From NCBI GenBank assembly GCA_027485235.1, contig JAIXRJ010000047.1:1-41181 (forward strand): a stretch of 41,181 nucleotides of DNA, given 5' to 3'. Source of the stretch: Comamonadaceae bacterium (GTDB taxonomy: Bacteria; Pseudomonadota; Gammaproteobacteria; Burkholderiales; Burkholderiaceae_C). The position numbers and the translations under genes are program-made. Below, piece by piece: positions 27,817 through 35,093 of the stretch (within the stretch, counting starts at the first letter, position 1; every line of letters starts with the position of its first letter). A model generated the notes under the pieces. That model was not told the DNA's origin, ran no database searches, and was given only the letters and a program-made list of their open reading frames with translations.

Positions 27817-29112
27817 TCAATTGGACAAGGCAGAGCCTGTGGGTATGACCCAGCCCGGCTCCGACACAAAACGGTTGGCCAAGTCCCCAATCGCCGCCAG
27901 CAACCGCACCCGGGCCAGGCGCTCGTCATGGAATGCGGCCCGTGCAGCACTGCGGTAATTGAAGGCGTCCGCTTGGATGTTCAGCAAGTCCAGCAAAGAG
28001 CGGCGTGCCACACGAAACTGCTGACGGTAGCCGTTGACAAGCTTGTCACCGACATCGGATTGGGATGACCCCACAAGGGCCCGAGAGCGGGTCGAGGCCC
28101 ATTCTTGCCAAGCCAGAGCAGCTTTTTCTCGCGCGACCAATCGCGCCTCGTCCAAGGAAAATTGGGCAGCCTTCAATTGACCTTGGGCACCTTCGACTGC
28201 GGCTGACGTGGCCCCCCCGTTGTAAAGCGGGGCATTCAACTGCAACTGGGCAAAAGTTTCAAAGCGCAAGGTGTTGGTGTTGAATTGACGCGACATGGCG
28301 GCATCCACGGTTGGCCAGTATTGGCCTTTGGCCATCTTGACCGCTGCTTCTGCGGCCTGCACCTGCGCGCGGGACTGGGCAATGCTCGGCAGTTCGTCGC
28401 TGACACGCTCCACGGTGGCCGCCAAGCTCAGGGGAATGCGTCCCAATGCGCCGGTGTCGGACAGCACGGCGTCCATGCCGGCAGGACGTGCATCCAAGTC
28501 ATCGGGCCAAAAACGTCTCAAACGTTGCATGGCTTGCGCCAGGTCAGACTTTCGCTGTTGCAAAGTCAGTGCTGCGTTGTCCATGCGCACCAAAGCTTGC
28601 TCGTAATCGATCCGGCGTCCAGTGTCCACATTCGCAATCTTTTGAATGTCGTCCAATGTCTCGCGGTGCGCATTCAAATTGCGAACAGCCAAACTGTAAA
28701 GGTCTGCAGTTTTGTCCCAGTTCAGGTAGGCCTCTGCCGCTTGCTGGGCCACATCTTCCAAGGTGCCATCCCGCAAAAATTCAGATGCACGAGACAAAGC
28801 CTCCGCACGCGTGGCCTCGGCTTCGATCTTGCCGCCAGACCATAAATTCAATTTGGCCGTGGGGGACAAACTCGACCGGCCCATCGCAGCCGGAATGTTG
28901 CCGGAAGCAAAGTGATTGCTGGCTGCAGTGAGGCCAATTTGGGGATGGTGCGCACTTCTGGCCTTGTCGATGTCTGTGCGAGCAGCCAATGCTTTGGCCT
29001 GAGCGGCCTGAATAGAGGGGTAAGACTGCAAGGCGCGTTCAACGACCTGAGGCAAAGTTTGCGCGGCCAATGCCGTCACACCCCAGGCGCCTGTCAGAAA
29101 TGTCAATTTCAT
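27817..29112 (-). CDS. TolC-family outer-membrane channel protein
   Basis: A 431-residue outer-membrane component of type I secretion. A short signal peptide (KLTFLTGAWGVTALAA) precedes two tandem TolC repeats of long helices: TLPQVVERALQSYPSIQAAQA opens the first, and IPLSLAATVERVSDELPSIAQ with QLQLNAPLYNGGATSAAVEGA belong to the second. The open frame reaches 29376, but that extension has no family similarity and the ATG at 29112 starts the signal peptide. No clear ribosome binding site is visible. It is the first gene of the five-gene secretion operon. Confidence 0.9.
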   Translation of the reverse strand: MKLTFLTGAWGVTALAAQTLPQVVERALQSYPSIQAAQAKALAARTDIDKARSAHHPQIGLTAASNHFASGNIPAAMGRSSLSPTAKLNLWSGGKIEAEATRAEALSRASEFLRDGTLEDVAQQAAEAYLNWDKTADLYSLAVRNLNAHRETLDDIQKIANVDTGRRIDYEQALVRMDNAALTLQQRKSDLAQAMQRLRRFWPDDLDARPAGMDAVLSDTGALGRIPLSLAATVERVSDELPSIAQSRAQVQAAEAAVKMAKGQYWPTVDAAMSRQFNTNTLRFETFAQLQLNAPLYNGGATSAAVEGAQGQLKAAQFSLDEARLVAREKAALAWQEWASTRSRALVGSSQSDVGDKLVNGYRQQFRVARRSLLDLLNIQADAFNYRSAARAAFHDERLARVRLLAAIGDLANRFVSEPGWVIPTGSALSN

Positions 29113-29194
29113 AAATCTGAAGGCGTAAAAAGTGCATTTCAAGGCAGATGAAATCGGACAAATCAGTTTTTGACGAGCAATTTGTTGCATCGAG

Positions 29195-29206
29195 TGGCAA
29201 ATGCCA
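29195..29206. repeat. Palindrome TGGCA-AA-TGCCA, candidate operator
   Basis: An inverted repeat of 5 bp arms around AA, 83 bases upstream of the TolC-like start. Its right half continues as GCCAATT, which recurs in the palindrome at 29254-29265. The two sites could bind one of the regulators encoded at the end of the operon. Confidence 0.45.
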
Positions 29207-29253
29207 ATTACATGAAAACTGTAATTCTCGGAATCAAAAGTTATTTGTAAATC

Positions 29254-29265
29254 CGCCAATTGGCG
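29254..29265. repeat. 12-bp perfect palindrome CGCCAATTGGCG, candidate operator
   Basis: A perfect dyad with no spacer, 142 bases upstream of the TolC-like start and about 59 bases (centre to centre) from the TGGCA-AA-TGCCA dyad. It shares GCCAATT with that site. It is seen directly; the operator role is inferred. Confidence 0.45.
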
Positions 29266-29620
29266 TATGGTTCCGCTCAAAACACAAAAAACAAGCCGAG
29301 CGCCAGATTGAATTCGGTTGCTTGGATTCCGAGAAGACCGACAACGATTCAAACGAAGAAGTAGATCTGTTGGCAAGGGTCAAGGCCTGGTGTGCATGGG
29401 GGTGACCGTGGACCTGGCCCTCGCAGACACCGCATAGCGTGTGAAAAAATCAAAAACCTCGATGTCTCTGGTTCAGGCCATGACGCTGAGCAACTGGTGA
29501 GTGAGCACGCGTGTCTCGCGCAGGAGACGCTCTGCTGTGCCGCTTGCGATGCCGGAGGCGGCCCATCGTTTGTCTCGAACTTGACCGCTGGCCGCGCACA
29601 GCCAACAGCACAATGGCCAA

Positions 29621-31465
29621 ATGCAAAACATCCGATCTCCTCTTCAGGCGCAAGTGGTGCAGTGGCTCGTTCAGCCGGGTGAGGTGGTGGCCGCTGGCGA
29701 GGTCCTGGTCATTGTCGAGGCCATGAAAATGGAGCACGAGATCCGAGCGCCGCAGACGGGCCGTCTGGGCGAACTGTTCATTCAGCCCGGCGAGGCGGTC
29801 AACGAGGGCGAAGCCCTGGGCACTCTGCGGGCCATGGCTGCAGACGATGCGCCACATGCGGCTGCGCACAATGACGCACCAGCGATTGCCCATACGGCGA
29901 ACACTTCTGCACCCCGCGCCAGCCCCGAGTCATCGGCGACCCGCGCCGACCTGCACCAGCTGCAAACGCGCCTGGCCTTCACGCAAGACGCACAGCGCCC
30001 AGAAGCCGTGGCCAAGCGACATGCCCTGGGCCTGCGCATGGCGCGCGAGAACATTGCCGATTTGTGCGATCCGGGCACCTTCACCGAATACGGCGCCTTG
30101 GCCGTGGCCGCACAAAGCCGCCGCCGCTCGGCCGACGACCTGGTGCGCAACACCCCCGCCGATGGCATGGTCACCGGTATTGGCCAAATCCACGGCCAAC
30201 GGGTGGTGGTCATGGCCTACGACGCGACGGTGCTGGCCGGCACACAAGGCATGCGCAACCACCAAAAAACCGACCGCATGCTGGGCATCGCGCTGCAAAA
30301 CAACTTGCCGGTGGTCTTGTTTGCCGAAGGCGGTGGGGGCCGACCGGGCGATGTGGACGTGGCCATCGTGGCCGGATTGAATTTGACGACCTTTGCCGCC
30401 TTCGCCCGCCTCAATGGCCGGGTGCCGGTGATCGGCGTGGTGGCGGGGCGTTGTTTTGCGGGCAATGCGGCTTTCCTCGGGTGTTGCGATGTGGTCATCG
30501 CCACGAAGGACAGCAACATCGGCATGGGTGGCCCGGCCATGGTCGAAGGCGGTGGCTTGGGCGTGTTCAAACCCGAGCAGATCGGCCCCAGCGCCGTGCA
30601 GCACGGCAACGGCGTGATCGATGTGCTGGTGAACGACGAAGCGCAGGCCGTAGCGGCGGCCCGGCACTACCTGTCATTTTTTCAAGGTGCGCAAGCGGCT
30701 TGGCAAGCGCCACCTGCCGAGGGCTTGCGTCAAGTGGTGCCCGAAAACCGCTTGCGGGTGTACGACACGCGCAGCGCCATGCAGGGCATCGCCGATGTCG
30801 GCAGCTTGCTGATGCTGCGCACAGGCTTCGGCCTGGGCATCCACACCGCGCTGTGCCGCATGGAAGGCCGACCCGTGGGCCTGCTGGCCAACAACCCGGC
30901 GCACCTGGGCGGTGCGATCGATGCCGATGCGGCCGACAAGGCGGCCCGTTTCATGCAGCTGTGCAACGCACACGGCTTGCCCATCGTCAGTTTGGTGGAC
31001 ACGCCCGGTTTCATGGTGGGGCCTGACATGGAGGAAAAAGCGCAGGTGCGGCACGTCTCGCGCATGTTCATCGCTGCCGCCCATTTGCGTGTGCCTTATC
31101 TGAGCGTGGTTTTGCGCAAGGGCTATGGCCTGGGCGCCATGGCCATGGCGGCAGGCGGCTTTCACGAGCCGCTGTGCAACGTGGCCTGGCCTACCGGCGA
31201 ATTTGGCGCGATGGGCCTGGAGGGCGCGGTGCGCCTCGGTTACCGCAAAGAGCTCGAGGCCGTACCGGAAGGCCCCGAACGCGAAGCCCTGTTTGAGCGC
31301 TTGCTGGCCCAGCAATACGACAACGGCAGCGCCATCCACATGGCCACCACGCTCGAAATCGACGCCGTGATCGACCCGGCCGACACCCGCCATTGGCTGC
31401 TCGCCGGTTTGCAGTCCGGCCGGATTGCGCCAGCCGCAGGGCCCTTGTCGATCGACAGCTGGTGA
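29621..31465 (+). CDS. Fused biotin-carrier / acyl-CoA carboxyltransferase protein
   Basis: A 614-residue cytosolic protein. Residues 1-70 are a biotinyl domain with the biotinylation motif EAMKMEHEI (Lys36). An Ala/Pro-rich linker (about 72-112) follows. Then comes a propionyl/methylcrotonyl-CoA-type carboxyltransferase: HALGLRMARENIADLCDPGTF, PADGMVTGIGQIHGQRVVV, and GGGGRPGDVDV in the first half; RMEGRPVGLLANNPAHLGGAID, VDTPGFMVGPDMEEKAQVRH and LRKGYGLGAMAMAAGGFHEP in the second. It would carry carboxybiotin and move CO2 to an acyl-CoA. The biotin carboxylase subunit is missing here, so it must come from elsewhere. This order (carrier first, then transferase in one chain) is uncommon. The substrate is unknown. 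Confidence 0.9.
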   Translation: MQNIRSPLQAQVVQWLVQPGEVVAAGEVLVIVEAMKMEHEIRAPQTGRLGELFIQPGEAVNEGEALGTLRAMAADDAPHAAAHNDAPAIAHTANTSAPRASPESSATRADLHQLQTRLAFTQDAQRPEAVAKRHALGLRMARENIADLCDPGTFTEYGALAVAAQSRRRSADDLVRNTPADGMVTGIGQIHGQRVVVMAYDATVLAGTQGMRNHQKTDRMLGIALQNNLPVVLFAEGGGGRPGDVDVAIVAGLNLTTFAAFARLNGRVPVIGVVAGRCFAGNAAFLGCCDVVIATKDSNIGMGGPAMVEGGGLGVFKPEQIGPSAVQHGNGVIDVLVNDEAQAVAAARHYLSFFQGAQAAWQAPPAEGLRQVVPENRLRVYDTRSAMQGIADVGSLLMLRTGFGLGIHTALCRMEGRPVGLLANNPAHLGGAIDADAADKAARFMQLCNAHGLPIVSLVDTPGFMVGPDMEEKAQVRHVSRMFIAAAHLRVPYLSVVLRKGYGLGAMAMAAGGFHEPLCNVAWPTGEFGAMGLEGAVRLGYRKELEAVPEGPEREALFERLLAQQYDNGSAIHMATTLEIDAVIDPADTRHWLLAGLQSGRIAPAAGPLSIDSW

Positions 31466-31558
31466 AGCGCTTCATTCAGGCGCTCAACTTTGTTGGGCCA
31501 TGCCAGCGCTTGCGGTCCGCGCGGCGCAGGTCGGTGGCTTCAGCGCCGACACATCGCC

Positions 31559-32527
31559 TCATTGCGCTTGAAAGCCGCTGGCCTTGATGATGCGGGCCCA
31601 GCTGGCGGTGTAGGCTTTCTCGCGGTTGCCCAATTGCTGGGGTGTCATGTGTCCCACCGTCAGGCCCATGGCGGCCAGACGCGCTTTGACATCGGGCTGC
31701 GCCAGCACTTTGGCGAGCGCTTCCGAGGTGCGGTCGATCACGGCTTTGGGCGTGCCTGCAGGCGCGAAGATGCCGTAGTAAGGCAGGTCTTCAAAACCCG
31801 TCAAACCCAATTCTCCAAAGGTGGGCACATCGGGCAACAGGGCCTGGCGGTCTTTGCCCAGCAGGGCGACCATACGGACTTTGCCAGCCTTGTGGTTTTC
31901 TATGAAGTCGGGCACAGAGGCCACGCCTGACGCGAGCTGGTTGCCCAGCATGTCGGCCATCATCGGAGCGCTGCCGCGGTAGGGTGCAGCCGCGAGGTCG
32001 AGCTTGTATTTTTCGCCAATCACCTTGACCAAAAATTCTGGCACCGAAGCCGGTGCGGGCACGCCCACGGTGTCCTTGCCCTGGGTCTTGACCCAGGCCA
32101 TGTACTCGCTGAAGGTCTTGGCAGGCGTGTCGCCCGACACGGCCAGGCCGTTCACAAAGGTCGCAAAACCGGCCACAGGCGCGAAGTCCTGTGCGGGGTT
32201 GAAGCCGGGGTTTTTCACCACCAGAGGCAGGATCGAGATGGTGTGGTCGTGCGACAAAAACAGCACCGTGCCGTCAGCCGGCGCAGCCTTCAGGGCTTGC
32301 GCGGCGATCTGGCCGCCGGCACCGGCCTTGTTCTCGACGATCACCTGGGCACCCAAGGGCTCTTTGAGCTTGTCGGCCAGCAAACGGGCAATGGCATCGG
32401 TGCCGCCACCGGGCGGAAAACCCACCATCAGTTTGATGGTGTCGGCCTGCGCCAAGGCACTGAACAAGAGACTGGAAGCGGCCAGGGCCCGAAGCAGGCG
32501 ACGCCGGGTGGGTGTGAAGAAAGTCAT
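31559..32527 (-). CDS. Bug-family tripartite tricarboxylate transporter receptor
   Basis: A 322-residue periplasmic solute-binding protein of the Bug/TctC family, very abundant in Burkholderiales. The signal peptide TRRRLLRALAASSLLFSALAQA is followed by DTIKLMVGFPPGGGTDAIARLL, the hallmark start of the mature protein. VENKAGAGGQIAAQALKAAPADG and the AAPYRGSAPMMADMLGNQL ligand loop are typical (around residues 65-87 and 170-190). These proteins bind carboxylates. The TctA/TctB membrane partners are not in the window, as is common for orphan Bug genes. The start is ATG 32527. It is divergent from the CoA-transferase gene at 32759. Confidence 0.93.
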   Translation of the reverse strand: MTFFTPTRRRLLRALAASSLLFSALAQADTIKLMVGFPPGGGTDAIARLLADKLKEPLGAQVIVENKAGAGGQIAAQALKAAPADGTVLFLSHDHTISILPLVVKNPGFNPAQDFAPVAGFATFVNGLAVSGDTPAKTFSEYMAWVKTQGKDTVGVPAPASVPEFLVKVIGEKYKLDLAAAPYRGSAPMMADMLGNQLASGVASVPDFIENHKAGKVRMVALLGKDRQALLPDVPTFGELGLTGFEDLPYYGIFAPAGTPKAVIDRTSEALAKVLAQPDVKARLAAMGLTVGHMTPQQLGNREKAYTASWARIIKASGFQAQ

Positions 32528-32758
32528 GAAGGGCTGCGTGGCAAAAGAATATTTGCCGAATTTATCACTTGCGATGACGCTTTGATCAAACCGAAACCCA
32601 TTGGGAATGGCGCCTGATGTTGCGCACCCCATCTGAAATGGACCGGTCGGGAGTTTCATGCACGTCAAGGCTCGCTTTGAACAATGGCAATTCCAAAACA
32701 AGGGCGACCTCGCCACAATTCAACCCAAAGTTGAAAGACTGTTTTGACAGAGAAGTTC
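32528..32758. promoter_or_regulatory. Divergent promoter region, Bug receptor / catabolic operon
   Basis: These 231 bases hold the promoters of both divergent units. A TTTGATCAAA palindrome lies at about 32580-32589. A TTCAAC-N5-GTTGAA inverted repeat (32719-32735) sits 23 bases before the plus-strand start. I cannot assign -10/-35 boxes with confidence. Confidence 0.5.
32719..32735. promoter_or_regulatory. TTCAAC-N5-GTTGAA dyad, candidate LysR operator
   Basis: Two 6-base arms (32719-32724 and 32730-32735) are perfect inverted complements around CCAAA. The T...A spacing fits the T-N11-A pattern recognised by LysR regulators, and a LysR gene is encoded in the downstream operon. The site lies close to the start codon, so binding there could repress. 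Confidence 0.45.
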
Positions 32759-33943
32759 ATGACCGATTTGCACAGCACCCGCGCAGCGCTGGCCACGGCC
32801 AAACCAAAGCCCTTGGCTGGGTTGCTGGTGGTGGCTTTGGAACAAGCCGTGGCGGCCCCTTATTGCTCCAGCCGCCTGGCCGATGCCGGCGCACGCGTGA
32901 TCAAAATCGAACGACCCGAGGGCGACTTTGCGCGCGGCTACGACCGCCATGTGCATGGCGAGTCCACCTACTTTGTCTGGATCAACCGTGGCAAGGAGTC
33001 GGTGGCGCTCGACCTCAAGCAACCGCAAGACCTGGCCGTGCTCGAACGGATGATCGCGGGCGCGGATGTTTTTCTGCAAAACCTCGCACCGGGTGCCGCC
33101 GCCCGCTTGGGCCTGGGTTCTGCCCAATTGCGCAAACGCCATCCGCGTCTGGTCACCTGTGACATCAGTGGTTACGGCGAACATGGCACGCAGCAAGAGA
33201 TGAAGGCCTACGATTTGTTGGTGCAGGCCGAGTCGGGTCTGATTTCGGTGAGTGGCGCACCGGGCGAGTGGGGCCGCATCGGTGTCTCGCTGTGCGACAT
33301 CACCGCCGGCATGAATGCGCTGATTGGCATCCAGCAGGCCTTGTTGCAGCGCGCACTGACCGGTGTGGGCAGCGGCGTGCATGTGTCGCTGTTCGATTCG
33401 GCGGCAGAGCTGATGAGCGTGCCCTACCTTCAGGCGCATTACGGCGGCCGCGCACCGGAGCGCGTGGGGCTCAAGCACCCCTCCATCACGCCTTATGGGG
33501 TGTTCACCTGCGCCGATGGCCGCGAGCTGGTCATCTCCATTCAGAACGAGCGCGAGTGGGCCGAGTTTTGCCGCCAGGTGCTCAAGCGGCCCGAGCTGTT
33601 GCAAGACCCCCGCTGCGTCGACAACGCTGCACGCTGCGCCAACCGCGCATGGGTCGATGGTGGGGTGGCTGAGGTTTTTGCTGGTCTGGCCAGCGGCGAA
33701 GTCATTGAGCGCTTGACGGCCGCCCAGACCGCTTATGGCAAGGTCAATTCGGTGCAGGACCTGATTGATCACCCGCAATTGCGCACCCGCGCCATGCCTG
33801 TGGGGGCTAATTTGGCGCGTCTGCCCGCACTGCCTTGGCAGGTGGCGTGGGAAGACGCCGACTACCCCCCGGCGCCGCGCATCGACGAACACGGCGCCGC
33901 TTTGCGGGCCGAGTTTGCGGCGACCAAGCCCCCCGTCCTTTGA
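32759..33943 (+). CDS. CaiB/BaiF CoA-transferase, paralogue 1
   Basis: A 394-residue class III CoA-transferase. LLVVALEQAVAAPYCSSRL replaces the usual DLSRVLAGP start, which marks a subgroup shared with the protein at 37981-39102. The catalytic Asp180 is in GVSLCDITAGMNA, and GVHVSLFDSAAELMSVPYLQ is the conserved dimer-interface segment. It would activate a carboxylic acid as its CoA ester, with another acyl-CoA as donor. The group resembles enzymes annotated for C4/C5 dicarboxylates such as mesaconate or itaconate, but that is only a possibility. The start is ATG 32759; an upstream TTG at 32744 adds five residues. It is the first gene of a six-gene plus-strand operon. Confidence 0.92.
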   Translation: MTDLHSTRAALATAKPKPLAGLLVVALEQAVAAPYCSSRLADAGARVIKIERPEGDFARGYDRHVHGESTYFVWINRGKESVALDLKQPQDLAVLERMIAGADVFLQNLAPGAAARLGLGSAQLRKRHPRLVTCDISGYGEHGTQQEMKAYDLLVQAESGLISVSGAPGEWGRIGVSLCDITAGMNALIGIQQALLQRALTGVGSGVHVSLFDSAAELMSVPYLQAHYGGRAPERVGLKHPSITPYGVFTCADGRELVISIQNEREWAEFCRQVLKRPELLQDPRCVDNAARCANRAWVDGGVAEVFAGLASGEVIERLTAAQTAYGKVNSVQDLIDHPQLRTRAMPVGANLARLPALPWQVAWEDADYPPAPRIDEHGAALRAEFAATKPPVL

Positions 33944-33973
33944 ACCCTTGCTGACCCTGAATGGAGAACCCCT

Positions 33974-34309
33974 ATGAGCACCCCACGTACTTTTGTCAAA
34001 CGCCTGGGCATTTTGCGATGCAAAGACGGCATGAGCCACCAGGAATTCACCGAGCACTGGCTCAAGCGCCACGCCGCTTTGTGCCTCAAGTTGCCCGGCC
34101 TGCGCCGCTACTCGGTCAATCTGGTGGACCGAGCACGCTTTCCACATTTTGACTACGACGGTTTTTCTGAACTCTGGTTCGATTCTGAAGAAGACCTGGT
34201 GAGTTCACTGTCCAGTCCCGAAGGCAAGACCTTGTTGGCCGATCTGCCCAACTTTGCCAAAGATGTCTCGCCCATCATTTCGGTCGAGCACCAGATGCTG
34301 TGGCCTTGA
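33974..34309 (+). CDS. EthD-domain protein
   Basis: A 111-residue dimeric alpha-beta barrel protein. VKRLGILRCKDGMSHQEFTEHWLKRHAAL is the conserved EthD start (residues 8-36), and GFSELWFDSEEDLVSSL matches the family's later strand and helix. EthD proteins are small accessory or degradative enzymes; the name gene is needed for ethyl tert-butyl ether use in Rhodococcus, and others act as decarboxylases or cyclases. A GGAG site lies 7 bases before the ATG. It follows the CoA-transferase by 30 bases and precedes the SDR gene by 10. Confidence 0.88.
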   Translation: MSTPRTFVKRLGILRCKDGMSHQEFTEHWLKRHAALCLKLPGLRRYSVNLVDRARFPHFDYDGFSELWFDSEEDLVSSLSSPEGKTLLADLPNFAKDVSPIISVEHQMLWP

Positions 34310-34319
34310 AAGGGTGAAC

Positions 34320-35072
34320 ATGACTGTTTTGCACAACAAAATTGCCATCGTGACGGGCGGCGGTGCTGGTTTTGGGGAGGGCATTGCCCGCTTGTTCGTG
34401 GAACAGGGCGCGCGCGTGCTGATTGCTGACCTGGACCTTGAGCGTGCCCAGGCCGTGGCCACCAGCCTCGGGGTTGCAGCCTTTGCGGTCAGGTGCGATG
34501 TCTCTCGTGCACAGGATGTGCAGGCGGCCGTCGATGCCTGCGTGCAGCAGTTCGGTGCGCCTCAGATTGTGGTCAACAACGCGGGCACCACGCACCGCAA
34601 CCAACCCATGCTGGACGTGGACGAAGCCACCTTTGACCGGGTGTTCAACGTCAATGTGAAGTCGATTTTCCACATGGCCCGCGCGGTGGTGCCACTCTTG
34701 CGCCAGCAAGGGCAAGGCGCGATCATCAACATTGGCTCGACCGCAGGCTTGCGTCCGCGCCCCGGATTGACCTGGTACAACGCGTCCAAGGGGGCGGTCA
34801 ACTTGCTCTCCAAGTCCATGGCGGCTGAATTGGGCCCAGACGGCATTCGTGTCAACGCCATCTGCCCGGTGATGGGCGCCACAGGCCTGATCGAGCAGTT
34901 TTTGGGCACGGCCGACACCCCCGAGGCCCGTGCCCGCATCACCGCAGGCATTCCCTTGGGTCGCATGTCGACGCCCAACGATGTGGCCCAAGCGGCGCTT
35001 TACCTGGCCAGCGACGCTGCCGCTTTCATCACCGGTGTTGAACTGCCGGTCGACGGCGGGCGCACCATTTGA
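34320..35072 (+). CDS. Short-chain dehydrogenase/reductase (SDR)
   Basis: A 250-residue NAD(P)-dependent oxidoreductase. The cofactor loop TGGGAGFG (12-19), the acidic DLD at the end of strand 2 (suggesting NAD over NADP), NNAG (86-89), and the catalytic Ser140, Tyr153 and Lys157 (YNASK) are all intact. The C-terminal FITGVELPVDGGRT is typical of the FabG-like classical group. An open frame extends to 34254, but the ATG at 34320 starts the conserved core. It probably oxidises a hydroxyl group of the pathway substrate, before or beside the lactonase-like protein that follows. Confidence 0.93.
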   Translation: MTVLHNKIAIVTGGGAGFGEGIARLFVEQGARVLIADLDLERAQAVATSLGVAAFAVRCDVSRAQDVQAAVDACVQQFGAPQIVVNNAGTTHRNQPMLDVDEATFDRVFNVNVKSIFHMARAVVPLLRQQGQGAIINIGSTAGLRPRPGLTWYNASKGAVNLLSKSMAAELGPDGIRVNAICPVMGATGLIEQFLGTADTPEARARITAGIPLGRMSTPNDVAQAALYLASDAAAFITGVELPVDGGRTI

Positions 35073-35093
35073 TGCTTGGCCCGAAAGCCCGCC

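Larger units (their letters stand above)
29113..29620. promoter_or_regulatory. 508-base divergent intergenic region upstream of the secretion operon
   Basis: This gap separates the minus-strand secretion operon from the plus-strand carboxylase gene and holds no recognised gene. The part nearest the secretion operon (29113-29350) is noticeably more AT-rich than its surroundings. It contains two perfect palindromes (29195-29206 and 29254-29265) and an imperfect AATTAC/GTAATT pair between them (29207-29227). The part nearest the carboxylase gene (29400-29620) is GC-rich. I see no strong promoter in either direction. Confidence 0.5.

Noticed and set aside
29113..29376. Extended N-terminus for the TolC-like protein (start at 29376)
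   Set aside because: The extra 88 residues have no family similarity and the signal peptide begins at the Met at 29112.
22815..29620. Possibility that tRNA-Arg is the attachment site of a genomic island carrying the secretion module
   Set aside because: I found no direct repeat of the tRNA 3' end near 29.1-29.6 kb and no integrase gene. Base composition of the secretion genes is not clearly different from neighbours.
32720..34147. Minus-strand open frame of 475 codons across the CoA-transferase and EthD genes
   Set aside because: It is antisense to two clear protein families on the plus strand and has shadow-type composition.
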